Below are positions 23,665 to 32,527 of a DNA stretch of 48,413 nucleotides, in pieces. The DNA is from Bacteroidota bacterium (GTDB lineage: Bacteria; Bacteroidota; Bacteroidia; Cytophagales; Cyclobacteriaceae). The notes below the pieces were generated by a model, which was given only the letters and a program-made list of their open reading frames with translations, was not told the origin of the DNA and made no database searches. Made by a program: the position numbers and the translations under genes. The number at the start of each line of letters is the position of its first letter. Positions within the stretch are counted from its first letter, which is position 1. Location of the stretch: the NCBI GenBank assembly GCA_023417065.1, contig JAEZGH010000046.1, positions 1-48,413 of the forward strand, written 5' to 3'.

Positions 23665-25011
23665 ATGACACCCATCCCTCAAAATAGCTCACGACTTTTG
23701 TTCAAGGCTATTGTCTTGTTTCTTTTCGGTACCAGTTTCACTATTCCTGCGATAGGCCAACATTCTACTTCTGCTAACGACGGAAACTGGACCACGAACT
23801 CCACTTGGGTTGGCAATGCTGTGCCGTCGACTGGTAGCACATGGGGTAGTGTAACGATCAAACATGACATCATCTTAACCGGCAACCTCGCTACTGGCAG
23901 TCGTGTTATAACAATTGACCCAAACAAGACATTAACCATTGACGGGAACTTGACTACACAGGGAGGAAGTTCAATTAATGTAAGCGGGACCTTAATAATA
24001 AACGGTAACGTGGACCTTTCTGCCCCAATTAATATTTTGCCTGGAGGCCAGGTAATAATCAAGCAAAATATTACCGTAAGAGACAGCAATTATCTCAATG
24101 TTGGCACCAACGACAGTGCTACGCCCTACGCGGATCTGGTGTTGTACGGCAATCTCAACTTCACGGGCGGTGCTGCAACCATTAACCGAAATGGCCGCGT
24201 TGCCATTTTTGGAAACGTTACGGCAAATGGCGGAGGTATTAACTTCACGGTAAATAATGGTGGCCAGGTCTACATCCACGGTAATGTCACATTTGGCCCC
24301 GGCGGAAATAGCGTCAACAACAATAACCCATCTGGTTACGGGTTATACATAAATGGCACGACCTCAGCTGGGGGAGGTGGATCGAATATCACGGGAAATC
24401 ATGGCGACCAGGATGATATGGAAAACACGAACCCGTCGTTTTACGACTGGGTTTCCAAAATTCCCATGGGGCCGCTGCCGGTAACGTGGCTTTCGTTCTC
24501 CGTCCGCAATATCGATCACAAAAGCGCTTACCTGACCTGGTCAACGGCGTCTGAAATTAATGCCGAAGCATTTATCATTGAACGCTCTGCAAATGGCAAG
24601 GACTACGCTGCCATTGGTAGCGTTGCCGCGTCTGGGAACTCCAGAACCCGGCAGGATTACGCTTTTACTGACCTCCATCCGATCATCGGTCGCTCCTACT
24701 ACCGGTTGCGCCAGGTAGACCTCGATGGCAGCTTTGCATACTCAGAAGCACGATCCATCAAACTGGATGGCCGAAAAGTGGTGTCTGTATACCCTAATCC
24801 CGTTCAGAGCGACGAACTCAAAGTACAGCTGAATTTCTCGGATGAGGCAGAGGTATGTGTTTCTGTATACGATGTATCCGGAATGGAAATCGATCAGTTC
24901 CGTTTCCATGGAACAGCTTTCGCAAGACCACTCCATTTGAAAGCCGGCACATACGTGTTGAAGGCAAGTGCGGGAAGTGATAAGCTGATATGCCGCTTTG
25001 TAGTGAGATGA
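23665..25011 (+). CDS. Type IX secreted protein with beta-helix-like passenger and C-terminal sorting domain
   Basis: 448 residues: signal peptide to about 31 (FTIPAIGQ), a passenger of about 230 residues made of short Gly/Asn-rich repeats, then a linker and sorting module. Repeat examples are LTIDGNLTTQGGSSINVSG, TLIINGNVDL, LVLYGNLNF, RVAIFGNVTANGGG and VYIHGNVTFG. They recur roughly every 20-25 residues with a GNV/GNL turn, as in a parallel beta-helix. From about 272, LPVTWLSFSV begins an Fn3-like domain (YYRLRQVDLDGSF). The type A T9SS tail has SVYPNPVQSDELKV and ends in LICRFVVR. It should be exported across the outer membrane by the gliding/Por secretion system. Ligand unknown. Confidence 0.8.
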   Translation: MTPIPQNSSRLLFKAIVLFLFGTSFTIPAIGQHSTSANDGNWTTNSTWVGNAVPSTGSTWGSVTIKHDIILTGNLATGSRVITIDPNKTLTIDGNLTTQGGSSINVSGTLIINGNVDLSAPINILPGGQVIIKQNITVRDSNYLNVGTNDSATPYADLVLYGNLNFTGGAATINRNGRVAIFGNVTANGGGINFTVNNGGQVYIHGNVTFGPGGNSVNNNNPSGYGLYINGTTSAGGGGSNITGNHGDQDDMENTNPSFYDWVSKIPMGPLPVTWLSFSVRNIDHKSAYLTWSTASEINAEAFIIERSANGKDYAAIGSVAASGNSRTRQDYAFTDLHPIIGRSYYRLRQVDLDGSFAYSEARSIKLDGRKVVSVYPNPVQSDELKVQLNFSDEAEVCVSVYDVSGMEIDQFRFHGTAFARPLHLKAGTYVLKASAGSDKLICRFVVR

Positions 25012-25040
25012 TTTTAAAGCGGCGCAATGCCGTAGTTACA

Positions 25041-25069
25041 TTGTTTGGATCACGTTAGATAAATTTTTG
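25041..25069 (+). promoter_or_regulatory. Candidate promoter of the second type IX secreted protein
   Basis: TTG at 25041-25043, an 18-base spacer and AATTTTTG at 25062-25069 (one mismatch from TAnnTTTG). It would give a leader of about 60 bases. Confidence 0.35.
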
Positions 25070-25136
25070 GGGCCGTTATGCGTACTTACCATGATTTTTT
25101 TGAAAGCCTCATTGCTCAAACCAAACCAACACTAAC

Positions 25137-26231
25137 ATGAAATTAGCTGCGCTAATTACTTTTTTCGCAGGATGCTTTGCGCTTAACAGTTTCGCGCAAA
25201 CTTGTACGTTCACGCTTACGGGCAATCAAACCTGGAACCCTTCCAACAACTACGCGTGCCAGGAAGGTGGTACAAGTAATGGCAAACAAGTTTTGATCAT
25301 TCCAGCAGGACTCAACATGACTATTAGCGCCAATAACAGCACATGGACCGGTACTCAATTGATTGTTTACGGGACGCTCAAAATAAGTGCCCCTGGAAAC
25401 GTCACCATCAATGCAAACATCCGTGTTAAATCCGGTGGCAAACTTCAAATTGATTCAAAGCTGCATATGGGTGCCAGCGGAAGCGGCTGCAATTACAATC
25501 TTGTCGTTGAGTCAGGTGGTGTGGCTGACGTTGGGGGTACATCAGACCGCCTAAACATCTGCGGAAACGAGATTTCACGCGGGGGCAGCGGTGGTTGTAA
25601 CTCAAATTACCCCAACGGCAACCCCTCCTACTGTGCGCCTTCCGGCGGATTCACCGGCCCCACAGGCTTTGACAAAGGCGGCTACAATGGAACGCTGCCT
25701 GTAACCTGGCTCTCTTTCACCGCTCAAAATCGCGATAACGAAGCTGTCCACCTTGAGTGGGCTACGGCCTCTGAAAAAGATGCCGATTCATTCGTCATCG
25801 AACGTTCGTCGAATGGCAAAGATTTTCATTTAGTCGGTAGCGTAACAGCATCGGGTACATCCAACGTACGCCATGACTATAACTTCACTGACCCACACCC
25901 GCTGATAGGACGTTCTTATTACCGCCTGCGACAGGTAGACTTCGATGGCACGTTCAGCTATTCCGAAATTCGCGCCGTAAAAGTTGATGGCCGCAAAACG
26001 ATATCGGTTTATCCCAATCCAATCGATTCGGACGAATTCAAAGTATTACGAAACTTCGTCGACGATGAGGAGGTGTTTGTTTCTATTTACGACGCCACCG
26101 GACTGATAATCGACCAGTTCAGCTTCTTCGGCACCATGTTTTCACAACCCTCGAAGCTTAACGCAGGAGCCTATATCCTCCGCGCCAAGGCAGGAGACGA
26201 AAGCCTCTATTGCCGGTTTGTGGTTAAATAG
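25137..26231 (+). CDS. Type IX secreted protein with shared C-terminal module
   Basis: 364 residues: signal peptide to about 20 (NSFAQ), a Cys-containing passenger of about 165 residues (CTFTLTGNQTWNPSNNYAC; IPAGLNMTISANNSTWTG; VYGTLKISAPGNVTINANI), then the same module as the preceding gene. That module starts LPVTWLSFTAQ, continues FVIERSSNGKDFH, GRSYYRLRQVDFDGTF and SVYPNPIDSDEFKV, and ends LYCRFVVK. The passenger's GTL/GNV motifs are again beta-helix-like but shorter, and it ends in a Ser/Gly/Pro-rich linker (NYPNGNPSYC). The passengers differ, while the last 180 residues are closely similar. The stop lies one base from the convergent tdh stop. Confidence 0.8.
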   Translation: MKLAALITFFAGCFALNSFAQTCTFTLTGNQTWNPSNNYACQEGGTSNGKQVLIIPAGLNMTISANNSTWTGTQLIVYGTLKISAPGNVTINANIRVKSGGKLQIDSKLHMGASGSGCNYNLVVESGGVADVGGTSDRLNICGNEISRGGSGGCNSNYPNGNPSYCAPSGGFTGPTGFDKGGYNGTLPVTWLSFTAQNRDNEAVHLEWATASEKDADSFVIERSSNGKDFHLVGSVTASGTSNVRHDYNFTDPHPLIGRSYYRLRQVDFDGTFSYSEIRAVKVDGRKTISVYPNPIDSDEFKVLRNFVDDEEVFVSIYDATGLIIDQFSFFGTMFSQPSKLNAGAYILRAKAGDESLYCRFVVK

Positions 26232-26232
26232 T

Positions 26233-27192
26233 CTAATGCGTTTCCACCAGGCTGTGGAATTCAGGAAGCTTTTGCAGCATCACCCGAACCATCGACTTCA
26301 GATCGTATGCTGGTTTCCAGCCCCAGTCAGCACGTGCAACCGAATCATCGATTGACTGCGGCCATGACTCAGCAATCTGCTGACGGAAATCGGGTTTATA
26401 GGTGATCGAAAAATCAGGTATGTGAACCTGAATTTCCCGCGCCAGCTCCTCCGGACTAAATGAAAGTGCTCCAAGATTATAACTCGAACGCACGCTTATC
26501 TGATCCGCCGGAGCTTCCATCAGCTTCAGGGTCGAGTCAAGCGCGTCGTCCATAAACATCATTGGAAGATACGTCCCCGGCGCAAGGAAACATTCATACC
26601 GACGCTCCGTCAGCGCCTTGAAAAAGATATCTACAGCATAGTCCGTCGTGCCTCCTCCAGGATGCGCCTTATACCCGATCAAGCCAGGGTAACGAAGGCT
26701 TCGAACGTCCAGCCCATGCTTCTTATGATACCAGGCACACCACCTTTCGCCTGCGAGCTTGCTTATCCCATAAACAGTAGACGGATCCATGATAGTGTCC
26801 TGAGGCGTATTGACGCGGGGTGTCGAAGAACCGAAGACGGCGATAGAACTTGGCCAGTAAACCTTGGCTATCTTGTATTTCACAGCCCCTTCGAGCACGT
26901 TTAGAAGGCCATCCATGTTGATCTTCCAGGCCAGCGTCGGATTTTGTTCCCCGACTGCCGATAATACCGCGGCAAGGTGGTAAATCTGCGTGAACTGCCC
27001 TTTCTGAAGAAGGCGATCCAGACCCGCAGTATCAAGAACATCCAGCAATTCAAAATTTCCGTCGGTAGCCGCCAGAGGCTTGACGTCTGTCGCAACCACC
27101 GCATTCTTCCCAAAAGCGTCCTGCAATTTACCCGTGAGTTCCGACCCAAGCTGACCGCCTGCTCCGATAACAAGAATTCTTTCCTTTGACAT
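26233..27192 (-). CDS. tdh: NAD-dependent epimerase-type L-threonine 3-dehydrogenase
   Basis: 319-residue short-chain dehydrogenase. Rossmann motif GAGGQLGSELTGKL (about 10-23), AAVLSAVGEQNP, catalytic Ser near 115-116 in WPSSIAVFG and YxxxK as Tyr141/Lys145 in TVYGISKLAGER. It continues RSLRYPGLIGYKAHPGGGTTDYAVD and the C-terminal substrate region SITYKPDFRQ, AESWPQSIDDSVARADWGW. That DFRQ/ESWP/DDS pattern is typical of the short SDR type of threonine dehydrogenase, which makes 2-amino-3-oxobutyrate. The divergent kbl gene, which cleaves that product with CoA to glycine and acetyl-CoA, supports the call. A plain sugar epimerase is the alternative. Confidence 0.85.
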   Translation of the reverse strand: MSKERILVIGAGGQLGSELTGKLQDAFGKNAVVATDVKPLAATDGNFELLDVLDTAGLDRLLQKGQFTQIYHLAAVLSAVGEQNPTLAWKINMDGLLNVLEGAVKYKIAKVYWPSSIAVFGSSTPRVNTPQDTIMDPSTVYGISKLAGERWCAWYHKKHGLDVRSLRYPGLIGYKAHPGGGTTDYAVDIFFKALTERRYECFLAPGTYLPMMFMDDALDSTLKLMEAPADQISVRSSYNLGALSFSPEELAREIQVHIPDFSITYKPDFRQQIAESWPQSIDDSVARADWGWKPAYDLKSMVRVMLQKLPEFHSLVETH

Positions 27193-27209
27193 GCACTAAT
27201 TTCAGGGTT

Positions 27210-27217
27210 CAAAACTA
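27210..27217 (-). promoter_or_regulatory. -7 box of tdh
   Basis: Exact TAnnTTTG (TAGTTTTG on the minus strand), 17 bases ahead of the tdh ATG. No TTG at the -33 distance. Confidence 0.5.
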
Positions 27218-27274
27218 CCAAATTTCGCGAATCACCTAATATCCGTTAGTGTCTTTTCATTTAACTTAGCACCC

Positions 27275-27592
27275 GTGGATTTTAAAGCATACCTGACTTC
27301 CAAAAAGATCGATCCAGATGCCTTTCAAAGTGCCGAACCCGGCCTTTGGGAGAGCCTCCGGGCAGAGTTCGAACAGATGAGCCCCGCAAGCTTCACGATG
27401 CAAAAACTCTTCCTCATCAATCCCATCCGGAGAAAGTACAGGCTGCCGCAGGCTGTTGCCCAAAATCCGCCAAAATCAGCGACGACGACCCCGGTAGCAG
27501 CAACTACCCTGTCTGAAGAACAAACGCCTCCACCTGTTAAGAAACCCGGCGTTGCAAGACCTGTCATGAAGCCTAAACCAAAAATTCAGTAG
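27275..27592 (+). CDS. Small protein with Pro/Lys-rich tail, unknown function
   Basis: 105 residues from GTG 27275-27277; I do not recognise it. The first 60 residues look folded and helical (MDFKAYLTSKKIDPDAFQSA; PGLWESLRAEFEQMSP; SFTMQKLFLINPIRRKYRLPQ), with no signal peptide or membrane helix. The last 45 are disordered and Pro/Lys/Thr-rich (TPPPVKKPGVARPVMKPKPK). It starts 82 bases from divergent tdh and ends 5 bases before kbl, so it probably shares kbl's transcript. The basic tail could bind nucleic acid or membrane; no evidence decides. It is absent from standard tdh-kbl operons as known to me. Confidence 0.65.
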   Translation: MDFKAYLTSKKIDPDAFQSAEPGLWESLRAEFEQMSPASFTMQKLFLINPIRRKYRLPQAVAQNPPKSATTTPVAATTLSEEQTPPPVKKPGVARPVMKPKPKIQ

Positions 27593-27597
27593 CGACT

Positions 27598-28806
27598 ATG
27601 TATAAAAAGATGAAACCGGCATTGGAAAATGAACTGAAATCGATCCGTGAGGCCGGCCTTTACAAGACTGAACGCATTATTACTACTCCGCAGGGTGCGG
27701 ACATCCGAACCTCTGACAACGTAGAGGTCATAAACTTCTGCGCAAATAACTACCTGGGTCTTTCTTCCCACCCGCGGGTGACCGAGGCCGCCAAGCGCAC
27801 TATTGATACACATGGATACGGTATGTCTTCCGTGCGTTTCATCTGCGGCACACAGGATATTCATAAAGAGCTTGAGCAAAAAATCTCGGAATTTCTTCAC
27901 ACCGACGACACGATCCTCTACGCCGCGGCCTTTGACGCCAACGGCGGCGTATTTGAACCTCTTCTCGGACCGGAGGATGCCATTGTCTCGGATGAACTGA
28001 ATCACGCTTCTATTATTGACGGTATCCGCCTTTGCAAGGCGAGTCGTTACCGCTACAAAAACAACGACATGCAAGATCTCGAGCTCCAGCTGAAGGCAGC
28101 CCGGGACGCTGGTGCGCGACAAATTCTCATCGCAACTGACGGCGCCTTTTCTATGGATGGCACCATTGCCCGGCTCGACAAAATCTGCGACCTCGCCGAT
28201 CAATACGAAGCGTTAGTAATGACTGATGAGAGCCACAGCACGGGATTCCTGGGCAAAACTGGTAGAGGTGTTCCGGAATTGTGCGGCGTGATGGAGCGCG
28301 TCGACATCATCACAGGCACTCTTGGAAAAGCCCTCGGTGGCGCGTCAGGGGGATTCACCTCCGGACGAAAAGAAATCATCGAACTGCTTCGCCAGCGTTC
28401 ACGCCCCTACCTCTTCTCCAATACCCTTGCACCTGCTATTGTAGGTGCCTCCATCGAGGTTTTTAACATGCTTTCTGAGACAACAGAATTGCGCGACCGC
28501 CTTGAAAGCAATACTGCATATTTCAGAAAAGCAATGACCGAAGCGGGCTTTGATATCAAACCCGGCGTACATCCGATTGTTCCGATTATGGTTTATGATG
28601 CGCCCCTCGCACAGAAATTCGCAGACGCATTGTTGAAGAAAGGTATTTACGTCATTGGGTTCTTCTACCCGGTAGTACCTAAGGGCAAAGCGAGAATCCG
28701 CGTGCAGATTTCAGCTGCACACACAAAAGATCATCTCGACAAAGCCATTGCAGCTTTTATAGAAGTTGGAAAGGAGCTTGGGGTGCTGAAGACCGCGACA
28801 GCCTAG
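27598..28806 (+). CDS. kbl: Glycine C-acetyltransferase (2-amino-3-ketobutyrate CoA ligase)
   Basis: PLP enzyme of the alpha-oxoamine synthase family. It splits 2-amino-3-oxobutyrate with CoA to glycine and acetyl-CoA in threonine breakdown. 402 residues. The PLP lysine is Lys244 in ITGTLGKALGG, the same number as in the E. coli enzyme. Other marks are INFCANNYLGLSSHPRV, GYGMSSVRFICGTQDIHKELE, DELNHASIIDGIRL and VMTDESHSTGFLGKTGRG. The C-terminus has RIRVQISAAHTKDHLDKA. Relatives (BioF, SPT, ALAS) are excluded by the ICGTQDIHK motif and the divergent tdh. Convergent with the PH-like gene, sharing four bases (CTAG). Confidence 0.94.
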   Translation: MYKKMKPALENELKSIREAGLYKTERIITTPQGADIRTSDNVEVINFCANNYLGLSSHPRVTEAAKRTIDTHGYGMSSVRFICGTQDIHKELEQKISEFLHTDDTILYAAAFDANGGVFEPLLGPEDAIVSDELNHASIIDGIRLCKASRYRYKNNDMQDLELQLKAARDAGARQILIATDGAFSMDGTIARLDKICDLADQYEALVMTDESHSTGFLGKTGRGVPELCGVMERVDIITGTLGKALGGASGGFTSGRKEIIELLRQRSRPYLFSNTLAPAIVGASIEVFNMLSETTELRDRLESNTAYFRKAMTEAGFDIKPGVHPIVPIMVYDAPLAQKFADALLKKGIYVIGFFYPVVPKGKARIRVQISAAHTKDHLDKAIAAFIEVGKELGVLKTATA

Positions 28807-29228
28807 ATCAGCTTATTCTTCATGTCGGTGGAAGAGGCAATAAATTTCTCGAGGCGCTTCCGGACGTCATCTGTTGAGAAGAAATAAAAACTGCCCTTCC
28901 GTCCTCTGATCTTGACTTTGCAAAGATTGAGAAACGGAATGAGTCGGAAGGATTTGATCTCCGGCCATTCGAAGCGAACGTTATAATCCTCCTCGACGAT
29001 CACAAATTTTCCATCTCCGATACGAACCCGTTTAATCTTGTTGCTGACGGAACTAAAAACGATCAGGAGAAAGAGACCTAAGAACACGAGGAATGTCACC
29101 GCTGCGATGTTTATCAGATTGAATCCATAAACATAGAACAGCAACAAACTGATGGCCCACTGCAAGATTCCCACAACGAGGAAGAAGTATTTGGCCAGAT
29201 AGAACTTTACGGGACTAGCTTCAACCAT
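28803..29228 (-). CDS. Two-helix membrane protein with PH-like domain
   Basis: 141 residues. Two transmembrane helices near the N-terminus (FFLVVGILQWAISLLLFYVY and NIAAVTFLVFLGLFLLIVFS) form a hairpin, with both ends cytosolic. A C-terminal domain of about 75 residues (IKRVRIGDGKFVIVEEDYNV, EWPEIKSFRLIPFL, VKIRGRKGSFYFFSTDDV) looks like the bacterial PH (bPH/YcxB-like) fold. It ends in a helix (RLEKFIASSTDMKNK). Membrane-associated and cytosol-facing, function unknown. It is transcribed alone from an exact -7 box. Confidence 0.65.
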   Translation of the reverse strand: MVEASPVKFYLAKYFFLVVGILQWAISLLLFYVYGFNLINIAAVTFLVFLGLFLLIVFSSVSNKIKRVRIGDGKFVIVEEDYNVRFEWPEIKSFRLIPFLNLCKVKIRGRKGSFYFFSTDDVRKRLEKFIASSTDMKNKLI

Positions 29229-29252
29229 AAACTGACATTAATAACGGCACTA

Positions 29253-29260
29253 CAAATTTA
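29253..29260 (-). promoter_or_regulatory. -7 box of the PH-like membrane protein
   Basis: Exact TAnnTTTG (TAAATTTG on the minus strand), 24 bases ahead of the ATG, inside the 51-base gap after the caspase stop. The -33 region has no clear TTG. Confidence 0.5.
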
Positions 29261-29279
29261 CGTAAAATCGAAAGAAAAG

Positions 29280-32200
29280 TTATCGCCTCAACGCCGGGAT
29301 AACCACCGGAAAGTCATGTCCTCTGCTAAACGTGTAGGGGTATTGCGGTCGCCCTTTCAACTTCCGGGTCATCTCCGGAACCTGGTCATCTATATATGAC
29401 TTTAACTCATAAATAGTAACCTTACCATCCTGCGGAGCCCCGTCAGCGTCGCCGGCGAGCCCTTTAAGCAGCACGTAGGTGAACAATCCATGGCCCAGTT
29501 CCGCAAATTCCGTGGCAAACTGTTCACTTCCGGCCGATGCGAGCACATGAATCCCTGCACTCCGGGAGAGCTGCGCAATTGCCTTTTCCTCTCCTGAACC
29601 ACGCGTCGCCAGTAGTTCAACCGACCCTCCTGATTGACACGCATCGAGAATTATTAGTTGCTTCAATGCCTTTATATTCTTCAATTTTTCCTGCATTGTC
29701 ACCGCATCAATGGCCTGCCTGCGCAATCCCGATGCATCGAACAATCGGGAATTTTCCGTTGGGATAAAGTAAAACCGATTGTCAACTATACTCCCGTGCC
29801 CCGCGTAATACAGGATGAACACATCTTCAGGGCGCGCTTTCGCACCAACATCTTCCAGCTTTCTCAAAATATTCAGCCGCGTGGCATCTCTATCAAATAC
29901 CGTGTCAATTACGATTTCCCTGAACAAAAGATCAGAGGATTCTGAAATCACCTTAATTAACGACACCGCATCCGATTTAGCGTAGTTTAAATTGAGTTTT
30001 GAATTCTGGTACTTGTCAATCCCCACAGCGACGATGTAACAGGTGCTGTTTTTTTCCTCAGACTCATTGAAAAATTCAACAGTTCGGGGATCAGATTCAA
30101 CATGGTCTTTGTTCGAAGCGATCGCAGTGAACGTATTCAATCCGGCAACCGGAGTAACCATTAACTGGAACGTAGAATGCTTTCCGGGAGCAGGATATCC
30201 AACCTCCTCATCGGGGAAACCTATCGCCTTGCCGTTGTGCATTATGCGCAGCTGACCAACTCCGGCCCCCGTGTTATACATGCGAACCAGGAGTTCAGCT
30301 TTCTTCCCACCCGTTGGAACCAGAGCAATTTTCAGTTCCGGAGGCGGCGCATTTCTGAGTTTTCCGTAAATACCCCGGCTGTCATCACTGTTTCTGACCT
30401 GAAAAATTTTTGGCAGTAAGTCCGGCCTGTAGAATTCCTGAAAGAACTGATCAACGGCGTATGTCCTGGTTCCTTCAACAAAGTGGATGAACTTTCTCGC
30501 ACCATCGGTTGCACTAAAGTAGCCCTCACGATTCTTTACCAGCCAGTCGAATTCGCCGAGATGGATATGCTCAAAAAACTCCTTCCCGGTTTCGAGGTTC
30601 CAGAATTTGGTCAGACCGTCGAGACTGTGACTGATCAGCATTTTCCCGTCGGCACTTAGTTGCAGTTCCACGACTTCCGAATTGTGCCCTGACAGCGTCC
30701 CTAGCGATTTTCCGGTTCCGGTTTCCCATATCCTGATGACTCTGTCAGCGCCCGCTGAATAAATCACTTTCTCCTGCGTATCCGTAATTACCGCATGAAC
30801 GGGTGAGTTCCCATGGACAATCTTTTCGATCATGAGACCCGTACCGACATCCCAGCGGCGCACTGTCCCATCCCAACCGGACGTAATCAATGTTTTTCCA
30901 TCCGATGAGAACCGGATTGCGGAAACAACTCCCGTATGACCAACGAAATTCCGCACAACGGTACGCGTATCCGTTTCCCACATCTGCAAAGAATTGTCGA
31001 GGCGCCCCGTGACGACGTACAATCCTGTCGGATGAAATGCCACCGTGTATGCCGAACTGTTATCCAGCGAAAATCTTGACAATAGCGCTCCTGTTCTGGC
31101 ATCGTGAATTTTCATCGTACCATCCCAGCTGGCGGAAAGGATACGATCTTCCTTTTCATTTAGTCGGACATCAAACACCGGATCCCTGTATGCCACGATG
31201 CTTAGCAGTGAGTCGCCGGAATCTGTATCCCACACCATGATCCGTCCATCTGCTCCTCCGGTGATCAGCCTGTTTCTGTCACGCGTCTGATCGAGCGCCA
31301 GAACAGCCTTTGTATGACCATTGTATTCCATCAGGGTTTTTCCGGTAGCAACATCCCAGCGCTTGACTTTGGATCCGAATTTTCCTTTGATGAGCGACTT
31401 GCCTCCCTTCGCCAGCACCATATCATTCTTCAGCCTGACGTAACGCGCAATATGGGATTGCCAATAGAAGTTGGGATCGTAGTCGAGTCCATCATTGCGG
31501 ATGGTGAGGAACCCCGCCAGCGGACGTTCAACAACCTGATTAACGAGATTATAAACAATGCCTGTATTGTCATCAGAGGCGATTACGAGTGATTCGCCAC
31601 CATGCAGGAAGCGCACGTGATTGAAACCAGCTTTCGCCTCCGCCTTAAGAGTGATTGCTCCAGTCGACGCGTTCAAATCAATCGTCGTCACCTCATCCTC
31701 GTTAAGCAACGTGATCTTTTCATCACTCAGATCCATTGCCGACACATCACCAATTTCGGGAAGGATAATCCGGCCTGAAAAATTCTCCAGGTTATAGGCT
31801 TTGAGATCGCCATTGCGCGCTGCAATGAACAATTGCCGGCTATCGCGTGAGAACCTGGGCAGCGCAATACATCCACCACAGTAGCCCTCTGACCACTCGA
31901 AAACATGAGAGCGGGTCCAGCTACCGGTTTCAAAAAGCTGCACCTTCCTGTTGTCCTCGCCTAATGCCAGCCATTGGCCATCCGGTGAAATGGATACCTT
32001 CACTCCTTTTCCCAGACCCTTCTCAGGATCAACTGGAATTCTCTTCAGGACAGCTCCGGTTTTATAGTCAAGGATTGCAACAGAATCGCCACGTCCCGTT
32101 TCGTTGTAACCCGCACAGACGAGAAAGCGTTGCCGTGGATCGAAGGCGACATCAGTTATATAATTGATGGACTGATGCACATAGACTTCTCGACCCGTGC

Positions 32201-32501
32201 GAACTTCCCATACGCGCACAGCCTTATCGTTACTTCCCGTAGCCAGCAAAGATCCGTCGGGAGAAAAGTCGAGTGCAATAACAGATGCATTGTGCCCGAG
32301 AAAAGATCTCACCTCCCGGCGTGTTGAAATCTCCCACAGTTTTGCAGACCGGTCTTTGCTTCCCGTCGCAACAAAATTTGAGTCGGGGCTTACCGCGACG
32401 GATAATACCGCCAGCTCATGGCCTTTCTGAATGACCGTTTCCAGCGTCTGCGCTGATACTTTGCCAATAAAGCAAAGCAGGAAAAAATAGAGTACTCTCA
32501 T
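29280..32501 (-). CDS. Exported WD40-repeat protein with C-terminal caspase (C14) domain
   Basis: 1073 residues: signal peptide to about 17 (FIGKVSAQ), WD40 repeats over about 25-670, then a beta-rich connector and a caspase-like peptidase at about 825-1065. WD40 examples are GHELAVLSVAVSPDSNFVAT, GSKDRSAKLWEIST, GHNASVIALDFSPDGSLLAT and GHTGVVSAIRFSSDGKTLIT. The clear repeats are at the two ends, probably two propellers. The peptidase has its dyad, His902 in YYAGHGS and Cys955 in LDACQSGGS, so it should be active. Orthocaspases cleave after Arg or Lys. The signal peptide points to the periplasm, which is odd for a death-type protease. It is 26 bases downstream of cdaA, probably one transcript with folP-cdaA. 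Confidence 0.87.
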   Translation of the reverse strand: MRVLYFFLLCFIGKVSAQTLETVIQKGHELAVLSVAVSPDSNFVATGSKDRSAKLWEISTRREVRSFLGHNASVIALDFSPDGSLLATGSNDKAVRVWEVRTGREVYVHQSINYITDVAFDPRQRFLVCAGYNETGRGDSVAILDYKTGAVLKRIPVDPEKGLGKGVKVSISPDGQWLALGEDNRKVQLFETGSWTRSHVFEWSEGYCGGCIALPRFSRDSRQLFIAARNGDLKAYNLENFSGRIILPEIGDVSAMDLSDEKITLLNEDEVTTIDLNASTGAITLKAEAKAGFNHVRFLHGGESLVIASDDNTGIVYNLVNQVVERPLAGFLTIRNDGLDYDPNFYWQSHIARYVRLKNDMVLAKGGKSLIKGKFGSKVKRWDVATGKTLMEYNGHTKAVLALDQTRDRNRLITGGADGRIMVWDTDSGDSLLSIVAYRDPVFDVRLNEKEDRILSASWDGTMKIHDARTGALLSRFSLDNSSAYTVAFHPTGLYVVTGRLDNSLQMWETDTRTVVRNFVGHTGVVSAIRFSSDGKTLITSGWDGTVRRWDVGTGLMIEKIVHGNSPVHAVITDTQEKVIYSAGADRVIRIWETGTGKSLGTLSGHNSEVVELQLSADGKMLISHSLDGLTKFWNLETGKEFFEHIHLGEFDWLVKNREGYFSATDGARKFIHFVEGTRTYAVDQFFQEFYRPDLLPKIFQVRNSDDSRGIYGKLRNAPPPELKIALVPTGGKKAELLVRMYNTGAGVGQLRIMHNGKAIGFPDEEVGYPAPGKHSTFQLMVTPVAGLNTFTAIASNKDHVESDPRTVEFFNESEEKNSTCYIVAVGIDKYQNSKLNLNYAKSDAVSLIKVISESSDLLFREIVIDTVFDRDATRLNILRKLEDVGAKARPEDVFILYYAGHGSIVDNRFYFIPTENSRLFDASGLRRQAIDAVTMQEKLKNIKALKQLIILDACQSGGSVELLATRGSGEEKAIAQLSRSAGIHVLASAGSEQFATEFAELGHGLFTYVLLKGLAGDADGAPQDGKVTIYELKSYIDDQVPEMTRKLKGRPQYPYTFSRGHDFPVVIPALRR

Positions 32502-32507
32502 TATACG

Positions 32508-32519
32508 GATGACGTCATC
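32508..32519. promoter_or_regulatory. 12-bp perfect palindrome ahead of the WD40-caspase gene
   Basis: GATGACGTCATC reads the same on both strands. It fills the cdaA-caspase gap and ends 7 bases before the caspase ATG. It could be a binding site for a dimeric regulator, or chance. Confidence 0.35.
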
Positions 32520-32527
32520 GACGTGAA

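Noticed and set aside
27586..28203. 205-residue antisense frame within kbl
   Set aside because: Shadow of kbl; it runs against a fully conserved PLP enzyme.
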